Source: Chromatiaceae bacterium (GTDB taxonomy: Bacteria > Pseudomonadota > Gammaproteobacteria > Chromatiales > Chromatiaceae). Taken from it: a DNA stretch of 64,000 bases. The stretch is taken from assembly GCA_024235175.1 (NCBI GenBank), contig JACKMX010000004.1:62001-126000 (forward strand), read 5' to 3'. The position numbers were made by a program, and so were the translations under genes. This document shows positions 41,002-52,719 of this stretch, one piece after another. Below the pieces are notes generated by a model. The model had not been told where the DNA came from. It ran no database searches and saw nothing but the letters and a program-made list of their open reading frames with translations. Position 1 is the first letter of the stretch. Each line of letters starts with the position of its first letter.

Positions 41002-41951
41002 CGCAAGAATACCACGATCGGTTGAAAGCTGATCTTTGGCGAAATTCTAGGCTCGGAGACATACCTCGCCAAAAGTGGGAAAGAGCTGTAGAACGCTGGC
41101 TGAATGAAAAGCAGGGAGAGAAGGTTACCCTGCATGAAGACGTCGGACATTTGAGACGGGTTCATCCCCATCTCTATGGCCGATATCTGGACGAAGTCGA
41201 CAGGGATGTAGTGGACCAACTAACGTTATCAAGAATATCTGACGGCGTTTCAAATGCAACTGTAAATCGAATGCTTGAGGTGGTGAGAGCTATTCTAAGA
41301 CGCGCTGAGCGGGAATGGGGATGGCTGGAACATGCACCGCATATTCGAATGTTGCCGGAACCAAAGCGTCGCATTCGCTGGCTTAAAAAGGAAGAGGCAG
41401 ATCAGCTATTGGAGGAACTTCCTGATCACCTGGCAGAAATGGCACGTTTTACTCTCGCCACTGGTCTGAGAGAGTCCAATGTAATCAAGCTCGAATGGTC
41501 ACAGATTGAGTTGGAACGCCGCTGCGCATGGATCCACGCAGATCAGGCAAAAGCACGTAAAGCCATTCCGGTCCCACTGAATGCAGAAGCTGTTTTGGTA
41601 CTGCGACGTCAGATCGGTAAACATTGCACCCGGGTATTCACTTACAAAGGAAGACCGGTAACAAGGGCCAATAATCATGCGTGGCGTAAAGCGCTTGTGA
41701 GAACAGGGATAGATAACTTCCGGTGGCATGACCTGCGCCACACTTGGGCGAGTTGGCATGTACAACAGGGTACGCCCTTGCATGTGTTGCAGGAACTGGG
41801 TGGGTGGTCCGACTACGAAATGGTCAGGCGGTATGCCCACCTATCCGTGGAACATTTGGCTGAGTATGCGGACAATCTTTCCCGTGCCAGATTGGTTGGC
41901 ACAAATTTGGCACAATCGGAAAACGGGGAAGAAAAAAAGCGGTGGGCGTGA
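40902..41951 (+). CDS. int: Main ICE tyrosine integrase (tRNA-Arg site)
   Basis: 349 residues. AGGAG precedes ATG at 40902. The N-terminal ~60 residues are arm-binding-like (MSLYKRGDIWWVRFSTADGQ), and a SAM-like core-binding domain spans ~60-155. Catalytic residues: Arg190 (TGLRESN), His276-Arg279 (WHDLRHTW), Trp302 in the second-histidine place (GGWSDY) and the nucleophile Tyr311. It ends with GTNLAQSENG and a short basic tail. It points toward the tRNA gene, whose 3' end lies 30 bases beyond its stop, so it should insert the ICE there. Confidence 0.95.
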   Translation: MSLYKRGDIWWVRFSTADGQRVRKSAKTANRQLAQEYHDRLKADLWRNSRLGDIPRQKWERAVERWLNEKQGEKVTLHEDVGHLRRVHPHLYGRYLDEVDRDVVDQLTLSRISDGVSNATVNRMLEVVRAILRRAEREWGWLEHAPHIRMLPEPKRRIRWLKKEEADQLLEELPDHLAEMARFTLATGLRESNVIKLEWSQIELERRCAWIHADQAKARKAIPVPLNAEAVLVLRRQIGKHCTRVFTYKGRPVTRANNHAWRKALVRTGIDNFRWHDLRHTWASWHVQQGTPLHVLQELGGWSDYEMVRRYAHLSVEHLAEYADNLSRARLVGTNLAQSENGEEKKRWA

Positions 41952-41981
41952 AGTATAACCGCTTGATTTTATAGTCTTTTA

Positions 41982-42031
41982 TGGCGCGCCCGGAAGGATT
42001 CGAACCTCCGACCCCCTGGTTCGTAGCCAGG
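41982..42031. other. Predicted attachment site (3' part of tRNA-Arg)
   Basis: The integrase gene ends 30 bases before the 3' end of the tRNA gene, and the tRNA is followed outward by chromosomal genes. Tyrosine integrases with this tail usually use the tRNA 3' half as core site. The second copy of this sequence, expected at the far ICE end, is not in the window, so the exact core length is unknown. Confidence 0.55.
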
Positions 42032-42058
42032 TACTCTATCCAACTGAGCTACGGGCGC
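41982..42058 (-). tRNA. tRNA-Arg (anticodon ACG)
   Basis: A 77-nucleotide tRNA with a complete cloverleaf. The acceptor GCGCCCG pairs with CGGGCGC, followed by G and an encoded CCA (41982-41984). The D-arm has GCTC/GAGT and the T-arm GGAGG-TTCGAAT-CCTTC. The anticodon stem is CCTGG/CCAGG with loop CTACGAA, so the anticodon is ACG (read as ICG after deamination). It decodes CGU/CGC/CGA. It has its own strong promoter and serves as the ICE integration site. Confidence 0.97.
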
Positions 42059-42072
42059 TTGAAGAGAGCGGG

Positions 42073-42101
42073 ATTCTGCGGATTTCCGCCTGTTTTGTCA
42101 A
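42073..42101 (-). promoter_or_regulatory. Sigma-70 promoter of tRNA-Arg
   Basis: On the minus strand: -35 TTGACA (42101-42096), a 17-base spacer and -10 CAGAAT (42078-42073). The tRNA 5' end is 14 bases further on. A consensus -35 with ideal spacing is as expected for a stable RNA gene. Confidence 0.85.
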
Positions 42102-42182
42102 CTCCGGAAAACCTGGGGCAGCGGAAAACCGGGGCAAAGAATGGTTTTAACTGATCCGTTCGTATGTTGTTCCCTGCCCTCC

Positions 42183-43667
42183 CTATCTGTTGGCTAACCA
42201 GGACTCCAGATCGCGCACCGCTCTGCCGGAGAGAAAAAGTCCCTTCTTGGAACGCCGCCAGAGGATGTCTTCCGCGGTTCGCGCGAATTCGTGGTTTATC
42301 AGATAGTCCACCTCTCGTTCGTACAGGGGGCCGCCAAAATGGCGGCCCAGATCCGTCATGCTCCGGCAGCCTTCCAGGATTTTCGTGATGCGGGTGCCGT
42401 AGTTGCGCGCATAGTCGTAGAGCAGATTGTCCTGCAGCCAGGTGTAGGTGCTTCTGCAAGCGGAGAGGAATGCGGCGAAATCGGCGCTCTCCATCTCTCC
42501 GCCCGGCAAGGGGGCGGTGGCCGTCCAGTCCGGTTGCCCAATCTGCAGCGGCTTCGCCAACAGATGCATCACCTGCTCGGCCAGCACCCGGTAAGTGGTA
42601 ATCTTGCCGCCGAACACCGAGAGTATCGGTGCGCCTTCGGTGTCCAGATCCAGTTTGTAGTCGCGCGTCACTTTGGTCGCGCTGATAGCGGCATCATCGT
42701 ACAACGGCCGCACGCCGCTGTAGCTCCACACCACATCCACTGGCGTAATCGGTTTATTCAGATATTCGTTGACCGCAGAGCAGATATAAGAGATCTCCTG
42801 TGCAGTAATCTGCGCCCGCTCGGGTACCTCTCCCTCCTCCTGTTCCGTGGTGCCAAGCAGCGTGAACTCCCGTTCGAAGGGAATGGCGAACAGCACCCGC
42901 CCATCAGCATTCTGGAAGATATAGGGATAGCCGTGGTCGAACAGCCTGGGCACAACGATATGGCTTCCCCTGACCAGCCGGACTCTTGCTCCGAAGTGAC
43001 GGTCAGTATCCAGTCGCAGCACCTGTTCCACCCATGGGCCCGCTGCATTGACCAGCGCCCGCGCCTCGACTGAATAGATATGACCGCTTCTCTCATCGCG
43101 CAGATCGGCCAGCCAGTGGGAGTCGTGGCGCTTGATTCCGATACATCTGGTGCGTGTTCTGATCTCCGCACCGAGTCTGCCGGCATCCATAGCGTTGAGC
43201 ACCACCAGCCGCGCATCCTGCACCCAGCAGTCGGAATACTCGAAACCGGTTTTAAAGGCGGGTTTGAGCAGTGCGCCGGCCGGGTGTTTGCGCAGGTCGA
43301 TTCGGTGCGACGAAGGCAGCAGCTTTCTGCCGCCGATGTGATCGTATAAAAAGAGCCCTGTGCGGATCACCCATTGCGGCCTGAGCGCCTTGTGGTGCGG
43401 CAGCACGAAGCGCATCGGCCAGATGATGTGCGGCGCCGCGCGCAACAGCAGTTCGCGTTCCCGCAGCGCATGGCGAACCAGCTTGAAATCATAATACTCC
43501 AGGTAGCGCAGGCCGCCGTGGATAAGCTTGGTGCTGGCGGAGGAGGTGTGCTGAGCCAGATCATCCTTCTCGCACAGAAACACGCGCAGACCGCGTCCGG
43601 CTGCATCTCTGGCGATACCCGCGCCATTGACCCCGCCTCCTATGACCAGTAGATCCGTAGTGATCAT
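42183..43667 (-). CDS. glpD: Aerobic glycerol-3-phosphate dehydrogenase
   Basis: 494 residues. The FAD-binding GGGVNGAGIARDAAGRG lies at ~9-25, followed by the GlpD-typical LIHGGLRYLEYYDFKLVRHA (~49-68), and the C-terminal DAO_C domain starts near 385. It is the membrane-associated enzyme that oxidises glycerol-3-phosphate to DHAP and passes electrons to quinone. It is the last gene of the leftward glycerol operon, 13 bases after glpU. Confidence 0.96.
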   Translation of the reverse strand: MITTDLLVIGGGVNGAGIARDAAGRGLRVFLCEKDDLAQHTSSASTKLIHGGLRYLEYYDFKLVRHALRERELLLRAAPHIIWPMRFVLPHHKALRPQWVIRTGLFLYDHIGGRKLLPSSHRIDLRKHPAGALLKPAFKTGFEYSDCWVQDARLVVLNAMDAGRLGAEIRTRTRCIGIKRHDSHWLADLRDERSGHIYSVEARALVNAAGPWVEQVLRLDTDRHFGARVRLVRGSHIVVPRLFDHGYPYIFQNADGRVLFAIPFEREFTLLGTTEQEEGEVPERAQITAQEISYICSAVNEYLNKPITPVDVVWSYSGVRPLYDDAAISATKVTRDYKLDLDTEGAPILSVFGGKITTYRVLAEQVMHLLAKPLQIGQPDWTATAPLPGGEMESADFAAFLSACRSTYTWLQDNLLYDYARNYGTRITKILEGCRSMTDLGRHFGGPLYEREVDYLINHEFARTAEDILWRRSKKGLFLSGRAVRDLESWLANR

Positions 43668-43680
43668 GCCGCTGGAAGAG

Positions 43681-43962
43681 TCACACCCATCGGAACACGG
43701 CGATCAGAAAAACAATGGATACCGCCAGCGCCCCCCATAGCGGCGTACCCAGCCAGGCAAGCCAACCCAAATGAATGAAGGCGCTGCCGATCAGCGAAAT
43801 GAAGAGGCGGTCACCACGCGTTGTATCCAGTCCCAGTACACCCCTGCGCGGTCCGCCGCCGGGACTGAAGTGCTCCCATACGCCCATGCTGCCGATTGCC
43901 AGCAGGATGAAGATAAAAAAGGCCGCTGTCGGCCAGGTCCAAGCCATCCAGGAAAGAAACAT
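43681..43962 (-). CDS. glpU: Glycerol ABC transporter small membrane protein (DUF2160)
   Basis: 93 residues with three hydrophobic segments (~8-27, ~55-71, ~74-92) and the DUF2160 centre SPGGGPRRGVLGLDTTRGD. In rhizobial glpSTPQUV operons the same gene, glpU, lies next to the permease genes. The exact task is not known; it may stabilise the transporter. Confidence 0.85.
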   Translation of the reverse strand: MFLSWMAWTWPTAAFFIFILLAIGSMGVWEHFSPGGGPRRGVLGLDTTRGDRLFISLIGSAFIHLGWLAWLGTPLWGALAVSIVFLIAVFRWV

Positions 43963-43985
43963 GCATCAGCCTCCTCAGGGCTCAC

Positions 43986-45648
<1,663 letters not shown>

Positions 45649-45664
<16 letters not shown>

Positions 45665-46716
45665 CCGTCCGCGTAGACATTGGTTTTATCGCGTTCGAAC
45701 GCAAGATAGCCTCGCTCTCCGGGTATAGGTGCTTCCTCAGGCATCACCAGCTTGATGGCGTGGGAGTTGTGCTCCACCGCCACAATACGGTGACGCCCGA
45801 CATCGTCCACCTTGACAATCTCCACCGGCAGTCCGTCATCCGCAAAGCGGATAAATTCGGGGCGTATCCCGATCTCCATCCGGCCGCCACCCGCCGGTGG
45901 CCGCACCACTTCAGGTGTCTCCAAGCGGTAGCCAAAAAAAGTGGGGAATCCATCAATCAGCTTACACGGCAGCAGGTTCATGCCCGGCGAACCGATAAAA
46001 TGACCCACGAAGGTATGTTTCGGTTTTTCGAACAGCTCCACCGGCGTGCCGATCTGAACTACCTCTCCGCTATGCATGACCACTACATGGTCGGCAAAGG
46101 TGAGCGCTTCGGTCTGATCGTGAGTCACATAGATCATGGTGGCACCCACCTCCTGGTGCAGTTCCTTTAGCTTGGAGCGCAGCTGCCACTTCAGGTGAGG
46201 ATCGATTACCGTCAACGGTTCGTCGAACATGATCACGTTGACATCGGAACGGACCAGGCCCCGGCCCAGTGATATCTTCTGCTTGCCGTCTGCAGTGAGT
46301 CCTGAGGCGCGGTTGCCCAGCACTTCCTGCAGTTCGAGCATACGGGCAATCTCCTGCACCCGTTGCTTCACCTGCTTCTCGGGGACTCTCCGGTTGCGCA
46401 GCGGGAAGGCAAGATTGTCGTATACGCTCATGGTGTCGTAGACCACGGGAAACTGAAATACCTGAGCGATATCCCTCCGGTCTGACGCCACGCCGGTGAC
46501 ATCCCTGTCATCGAACAGCACACGTCCTTCGGTTGGCCGCAGCAGGCCGGAGATCACATTGAGCAGGGTCGTTTTGCCGCAACCGGACGGGCCGAGCAGC
46601 GCATAGGCACCACCGTCGGACCAAACCAGATCCAACTGTTTCAACGCCCAGTCATCAGCCGATTCAGGATTCTCCAGGTAACTGTGCCGGACCCGTTCCA
46701 GCGTTATCTTCGCCAT
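45649..46716 (-). CDS. glpT: Glycerol ABC transporter ATPase with degenerate signature motif
   Basis: 355 residues. Walker A is GPSGCGKT (42-49), Walker B is VIMFDEP (Asp165-Glu166) and the H-loop His is kept (YVTHDQTEAL). The ABC signature, normally LSGGQ, reads LTADG at 140-144, and the D-loop reads VID instead of NLD. A TOBE-like C-terminal domain follows. It pairs with GlpS, whose defects are complementary. A MITE-like repeat stands between the two genes. Confidence 0.92.
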
Positions 46717-46775
46717 GGTGTTAGTGCTCTTTTAAACTGTGGTAAATCACTGTGTATCAATCCACAAACAGCATC

Positions 46776-46993
46776 CCCTCTCCCCTGAGGAGGGTGTCGT
46801 AAAAGCCCCCTCTCCCTCGTGAGGGAGAGGGTCGGGGTGAGGGTATATAGAGATAAGGCCTTGATTTATTCACCCTCATCCTCGGCTCTGGCATCCTGCT
46901 TCGCTCTACCTCCTCCATCCATGGAGTCGTAGCCTTCTCCCTCGAAGGGAGAAGGGATAAAACCTTGTACGACACCCTTTTAGAGGGAGAGGG
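46776..46993. repeat. MITE/REP-like element between glpS and glpT
   Basis: About 218 bases bounded by imperfect 26-base terminal inverted repeats (46776-46801 and 46968-46993), both with CCCTCTCCC outside and GGGTGTCGTA inside. Internal hairpins include CCCTCTCCCTC/GAGGGAGAGGG (46809-46831) and TTCTCCCTCGAA-GGGAGAA near 46935. It carries no gene. The form is that of a mobilisable miniature element or REP sequence. It sits inside the operon and may form an RNA structure between the two ATPase genes. Confidence 0.8.
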
Positions 46994-47009
46994 TGTCTCT
47001 TGATTGACA

Positions 47010-48071
47010 TTAAACAAGCCGTTCGTTTTTATCGAAATAAAAACAGCGGTCGGTCTGCACGAACAGCTCCACACCCTGGCCTCGCTTGAGAGAATGAATG
47101 CCGTGGGAGAGCGAAACCCAGGTATCCTTGCCGACGCGCATGTGTATGACGCTCTCGGAGCCGCTGATCTCGGTAACCACCACATTGCCGACAACGCTGA
47201 TCGACTCGCTGCTGCCCGGTGCGAGTGTTATGTGGTGCGGCCGGAAACCGATGGTATAGGCACCGTCCGCCAACCCGGCATACCTGCCTTTCGCCTTCCA
47301 GCTGACCGATTCGTTGTAGTGAAATCTCTCTCCACGCTTGCTTACCGAGGCAGTATTGATCGGCGGATCGGAGAAGACCCGTGCACTCAGCAGATCCCCG
47401 GGAGCGCGGTAAACCGACGAAGTCGGTCCGTATTGAGTGACACGCCCCTCGTGCAGCGTCGCTGTATAGCCCCCGAGCAGCAGCGCCTCCGCCGGTTCGG
47501 TAGTGGCATAGACGACGGTGGCACCCGTATCGTGGAACAGCTTGGGCAGCTCCTCCCGCAGCTCCTCCCGCAGCTTGTAATCAAGATTGGCCAGAGGCTC
47601 ATCCAGCAGTACCAGGTCAGACTCTTTCACCAGTGCACGCGCCAGTGCGGTGCGCTGCTGCTGACCACCGGATAGTTCGCCCGGCATGCGTTTCAACAGC
47701 GGTTCGATCTGCAGCAGTTCAGCGACCTTGTGAACCCGGGATTCAATCTCTTTCGGCGGCATCCGCACCACTTTCAACGGAGAGGCGATATTGTCGTAGA
47801 CAGTGAAGTTGGGGTAGTTGATGAACTGCTGGTAGACCATGGCGACCTTGCGCTGCTGTACGGGGAGACCTGTGACATTCCTCCCCTTGAACCATATCTC
47901 GCCCCTGGTCGGCCGCTCCAGTCCGGCCATCAGCCGCAGCAGTGTGGTTTTTCCGGAGAGTGTGGTCCCCAGCAGAATATTGAACCGTCCCTCCTCCAGC
48001 TTGAGGCTGGTGGCATGGATATGGGTGTCGCCAGCAACGACCTTGGTGACTCTTTTCAGTTCAATAGCCAT
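47010..48071 (-). CDS. glpS: Glycerol ABC transporter ATPase lacking the H-loop histidine
   Basis: 353 residues from ATG at 48071 (MAIELKRVTKVVAGD); the frame is open 15 codons upstream without a better start. Walker A is GTTLSGKT (35-42), the signature LSGGQ is intact (133-137) and Walker B is LVLLDEP (Asp157-Glu158). The H-loop, usually THD, reads TTE with Thr191 in place of His. The C-terminal domain is TOBE-like. Together with GlpT it makes an asymmetric ATPase pair. It follows glpR by 172 bases. Confidence 0.92.
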   Translation of the reverse strand: MAIELKRVTKVVAGDTHIHATSLKLEEGRFNILLGTTLSGKTTLLRLMAGLERPTRGEIWFKGRNVTGLPVQQRKVAMVYQQFINYPNFTVYDNIASPLKVVRMPPKEIESRVHKVAELLQIEPLLKRMPGELSGGQQQRTALARALVKESDLVLLDEPLANLDYKLREELREELPKLFHDTGATVVYATTEPAEALLLGGYTATLHEGRVTQYGPTSSVYRAPGDLLSARVFSDPPINTASVSKRGERFHYNESVSWKAKGRYAGLADGAYTIGFRPHHITLAPGSSESISVVGNVVVTEISGSESVIHMRVGKDTWVSLSHGIHSLKRGQGVELFVQTDRCFYFDKNERLV

Positions 48072-48243
48072 TAAAATTTGTCCAGCCTGTATGCAATGGT
48101 CACTGCCTCCTGACAACCCCTTCTCCGCGGCTTGGAGTCAATTCAACCGCTCACACTACAGCCCTCCTCCGCGCTTTTTTCTGAATTGACTCCTTCACCT
48201 CACGCCTTCTTCTGTGACCCAATGCGATGGCCAAGCCGGCGGT

Positions 48244-49095
48244 TCACCTTGCCGATGAAGGATGTAGCTTGCCACTGCTCTTACGGTGATCGACCACGAC
48301 ATTGCATCTGTTCCCTTCTGCGATTACCAGCATAACTTCCCGCTCGCGGCAGATGGACATGAATGCCGGCGACGGCATCCGGTCGGTGACGAAGTAATCA
48401 ATGTTCCCGATGTCCGCAATTCTTATAGGTGCATTTCGTTCGAATTTGGTCGAGTCCGCCACCAGAATAACCGACCGCGCATTGGCAATAATGGCCTGAG
48501 CCACGCGCACTTCGCGCGGATCGTAGTCGAGAACGGTACCGTCGTCCTCGATCGCTGAGGCACCCACCACCGCAAAATCCACTTTGAACTGCGCTATGAA
48601 ATCCACGGTTGCATCGCCCACAATACCGCCGTCTTCACGCCGTACGATGCCGCCTGCGGTCATTACCTGGATGGTCTCGCATTCGCGCAGCGTGTTGACC
48701 ACGTTGATGTTGTTGGTAATCACCAGCAATCCCACCCGGCCCACCAGGTGGCGGGCGACCTGCTCCGTGGTTGTGCCGATGTTGATGAACATAGAGGTAT
48801 CATCAGGAATCAGTTGCGCGGCACAGTGGGCTATCGCCTCCTTTTCCTCAAACGATATACGCCGTCTCGCTTCGTAACCCAGGTTGGCGACTCCGTCATG
48901 GACTATTGCGCCGCCGTGAACCCTGTGCAGCAAACCCAGCGCACGCAGCTGGTTCAGATCGCGTCTGATCGTCTGCGGCGTCACATTGAATGTTTCCGCC
49001 AACCGCTCCACGTGAACTTCCCCACGAATGCGGGCATGATTGAGTATCTCTTTCTGGCGCGGATTCAGGTTGGCTGCTTTGACTTGCGCATTCAT
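48244..49095 (-). CDS. glpR: DeoR-family regulator of glycerol genes
   Basis: 283 residues. The N-terminal DeoR HTH (~8-60) includes VERLAETFNVTPQTIRRDL and the recognition end LHRVHGGA. The sugar-phosphate sensor domain follows (TSMFINIGTTTEQVARHL, AIEDDGTVLDYDPREV). GlpR binds glycerol-3-phosphate and represses the glp genes. It is located between glpV and glpS, inside the operon, so autoregulation is likely. Confidence 0.9.
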   Translation of the reverse strand: MNAQVKAANLNPRQKEILNHARIRGEVHVERLAETFNVTPQTIRRDLNQLRALGLLHRVHGGAIVHDGVANLGYEARRRISFEEKEAIAHCAAQLIPDDTSMFINIGTTTEQVARHLVGRVGLLVITNNINVVNTLRECETIQVMTAGGIVRREDGGIVGDATVDFIAQFKVDFAVVGASAIEDDGTVLDYDPREVRVAQAIIANARSVILVADSTKFERNAPIRIADIGNIDYFVTDRMPSPAFMSICREREVMLVIAEGNRCNVVVDHRKSSGKLHPSSAR

Positions 49096-49146
49096 GACAT
49101 CTGTTCAGCCTGTCTGGTCCAAAAAACGGTACCGGGCGTTCGACCG

Positions 49147-49175
49147 CGGAGGGCGCCGCCCGCAGGCACCCTCCG
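49147..49175 (-). terminator. Intercistronic hairpin after glpV
   Basis: CGGAGGG (49147-49153) and CCCTCCG (49169-49175) enclose 15 GC-rich bases between the glpV stop and the glpR start. No T-run. Such hairpins after binding-protein genes protect the mRNA and lower downstream expression. Confidence 0.55.
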
Positions 49176-49202
49176 TCTCCACTCTGTCAAGCAGACCGAA
49201 GA

Positions 49203-50942
<1,740 letters not shown>

Positions 50943-51231
50943 TTAAATCATCCTCCAACACTTTGGGGCCGGACATCACCCTGGAATTTCGATATTAGCA
51001 CAAGATAGTTTCGTTTCAATGCCGTTTGATTGCATATATGATCATTTTCATCACTAAAAACGAACACGAAGAGTATTCCCAGCCGGATCTGCCATGCATC
51101 GAACGGCAAATCGCGGGGAGAGCCGGATTGCAGCCCGACAACATCATCCGTGACAATGCCTGACTGAAACCACCCAATAATGTATAAAGCTGTGCGCATG
51201 CTGTTGCCGAGCGAGGATAGAGGAATCGGAT
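50943..51231. promoter_or_regulatory. Divergent glpV/glpK promoter region
   Basis: 289 bases hold the promoters of both glycerol units. TTTCGTTT (51009-51016) and AAAAACGAACACGAA (51056-51070) contain the TTCG/CGAA words expected for DeoR/GlpR operators and are inversely oriented about 40 bases apart. AGAGGA precedes the glpK ATG. Operator assignment is inference. Confidence 0.5.
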
Positions 51232-52719
51232 ATGGAAGAGAGACCACTGATACTCAGCATCGATCAGGGAACCACCAGTTCCCGCGCGATACTTTTTGAA
51301 ACCAATGGGCGGTCCGCCTTTATAGCGCAACGGGAGTTTCGTCAGATTTTTCCGGTGTCCGGCTGGGTGGAGCATGACCCGGAAGAGATCTGGAGCACCA
51401 CGCTCGCGGTCTGCCGCGAAGCCATCGACTGGAGCAGAGAGAACGCCAGAAACCTCGCCGCCATCGGCATCACAAATCAGCGTGAAACAACGGTGATTTG
51501 GGACAGAGAGAGCGGCAAACCTGTGTATAACGCCATCGTCTGGCAGGATCGCCGCACCGCCGATTTCTGTGCAGAACTGAAGCAGGCGGGAAAGGAGATG
51601 CAGGTACGGGCCAGCAGCGGCCTGCTGCTCGACCCCTATTTCTCCGCCACAAAAATCCGCTGGATACTGGAGAACGTGAAAGGAGCACGGAAGCTTGCCG
51701 ATCAGGGGCGCCTTGCATTCGGCACCACCGACTGCTTTCTCATCTGGCGCCTGACCGGCGGTAAGATCCATGCCACCGATGCGACCAACGCCTCCCGCAC
51801 CCTGTTGTTCGATATTCACCGGCAATGCTGGGATCCGCAACTGTTGGCGTTGTTCCAGGTGCCTGAGTCGCTGCTGCCGGAAGTCAAAGACAGCGCTGCT
51901 GACTACGGTATAACCGATGCCGGAATCACAGGCCTCGCCATTCCGATTGCGGGCGTTGCCGGTGATCAACAGGCGGCCACAATCGGCCAGGCCTGCTTCG
52001 AGCCCGGCATGATCAAATCAACTTACGGTACTGGTTGTTTTGCTGTGCTCAACACCGGCAGCAAGCCAGTGCAATCGAACCACCAATTGTTGACCACAGT
52101 CGCCTATCGTATCGGGGGCAAAGTGTGCTATGCACTGGAAGGTTCGATCTTCGTTGCCGGCGCAGCCGTGCAGTGGCTGCGCGACGGCATCGGCATTATC
52201 CGGTCCGCCGCTGAGACCGAAGCGCTTGCAGCAGCTCTGGAGGACAACAGAGGCGTCTATCTGGTGCCCGCCTTTACCGGCCTCGGCGCACCCCACTGGG
52301 ACCCGCATGCGCGCGGCGCGATATTCGGCCTGACGCGCGACAGCGGTGTCGCCGAGCTGGTGCGCGCAACCCTGGAGTCCGTCGCCTACCAGACCCGCGA
52401 TCTGGTGCAGGCAATGGCTGCCGACGGCGTCAAACTGGAATCCCTTAGAGTGGACGGCGGCATGGTGGCCAACGACTGGCTGCTGCAGTTTCTGTCTGAC
52501 ATTATCGACGTACCCGTTGAACGGCCTGAGGTTATAGAAACCACTGCGCTGGGTGCCGCGTATCTGGCCGGACTGCAGCAAGGTATATTCAGTTCTCTGG
52601 AAGATATCTCCGGCCATTGGCGCAGACAGGCGCTGTTTAAACCGGACATGGATGCTGCATGCAGGCAGCGCCTTTTGCAGGGGTGGAACCGGGCTGTTGA
52701 ACTTGTCAAAAGCAGATGA
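51232..52719 (+). CDS. glpK: Glycerol kinase
   Basis: 495 residues, FGGY family. The N-terminal LSIDQGTTSSRAILFE is followed by WVEHDPEEIWST, and the C-terminal signature LESVAYQTRDLVQAM and DGGMVANDWLLQFLSD are complete. It phosphorylates glycerol to glycerol-3-phosphate, feeding GlpD. The stop overlaps the start of the hybrid kinase gene by ATGA. Confidence 0.96.
   Translation: MEERPLILSIDQGTTSSRAILFETNGRSAFIAQREFRQIFPVSGWVEHDPEEIWSTTLAVCREAIDWSRENARNLAAIGITNQRETTVIWDRESGKPVYNAIVWQDRRTADFCAELKQAGKEMQVRASSGLLLDPYFSATKIRWILENVKGARKLADQGRLAFGTTDCFLIWRLTGGKIHATDATNASRTLLFDIHRQCWDPQLLALFQVPESLLPEVKDSAADYGITDAGITGLAIPIAGVAGDQQAATIGQACFEPGMIKSTYGTGCFAVLNTGSKPVQSNHQLLTTVAYRIGGKVCYALEGSIFVAGAAVQWLRDGIGIIRSAAETEALAAALEDNRGVYLVPAFTGLGAPHWDPHARGAIFGLTRDSGVAELVRATLESVAYQTRDLVQAMAADGVKLESLRVDGGMVANDWLLQFLSDIIDVPVERPEVIETTALGAAYLAGLQQGIFSSLEDISGHWRRQALFKPDMDAACRQRLLQGWNRAVELVKSR

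Noticed and set aside
51016..51969. 317-codon minus-strand frame across the glpV/glpK promoter and glpK
   Set aside because: Antisense to glpK and no family signal.
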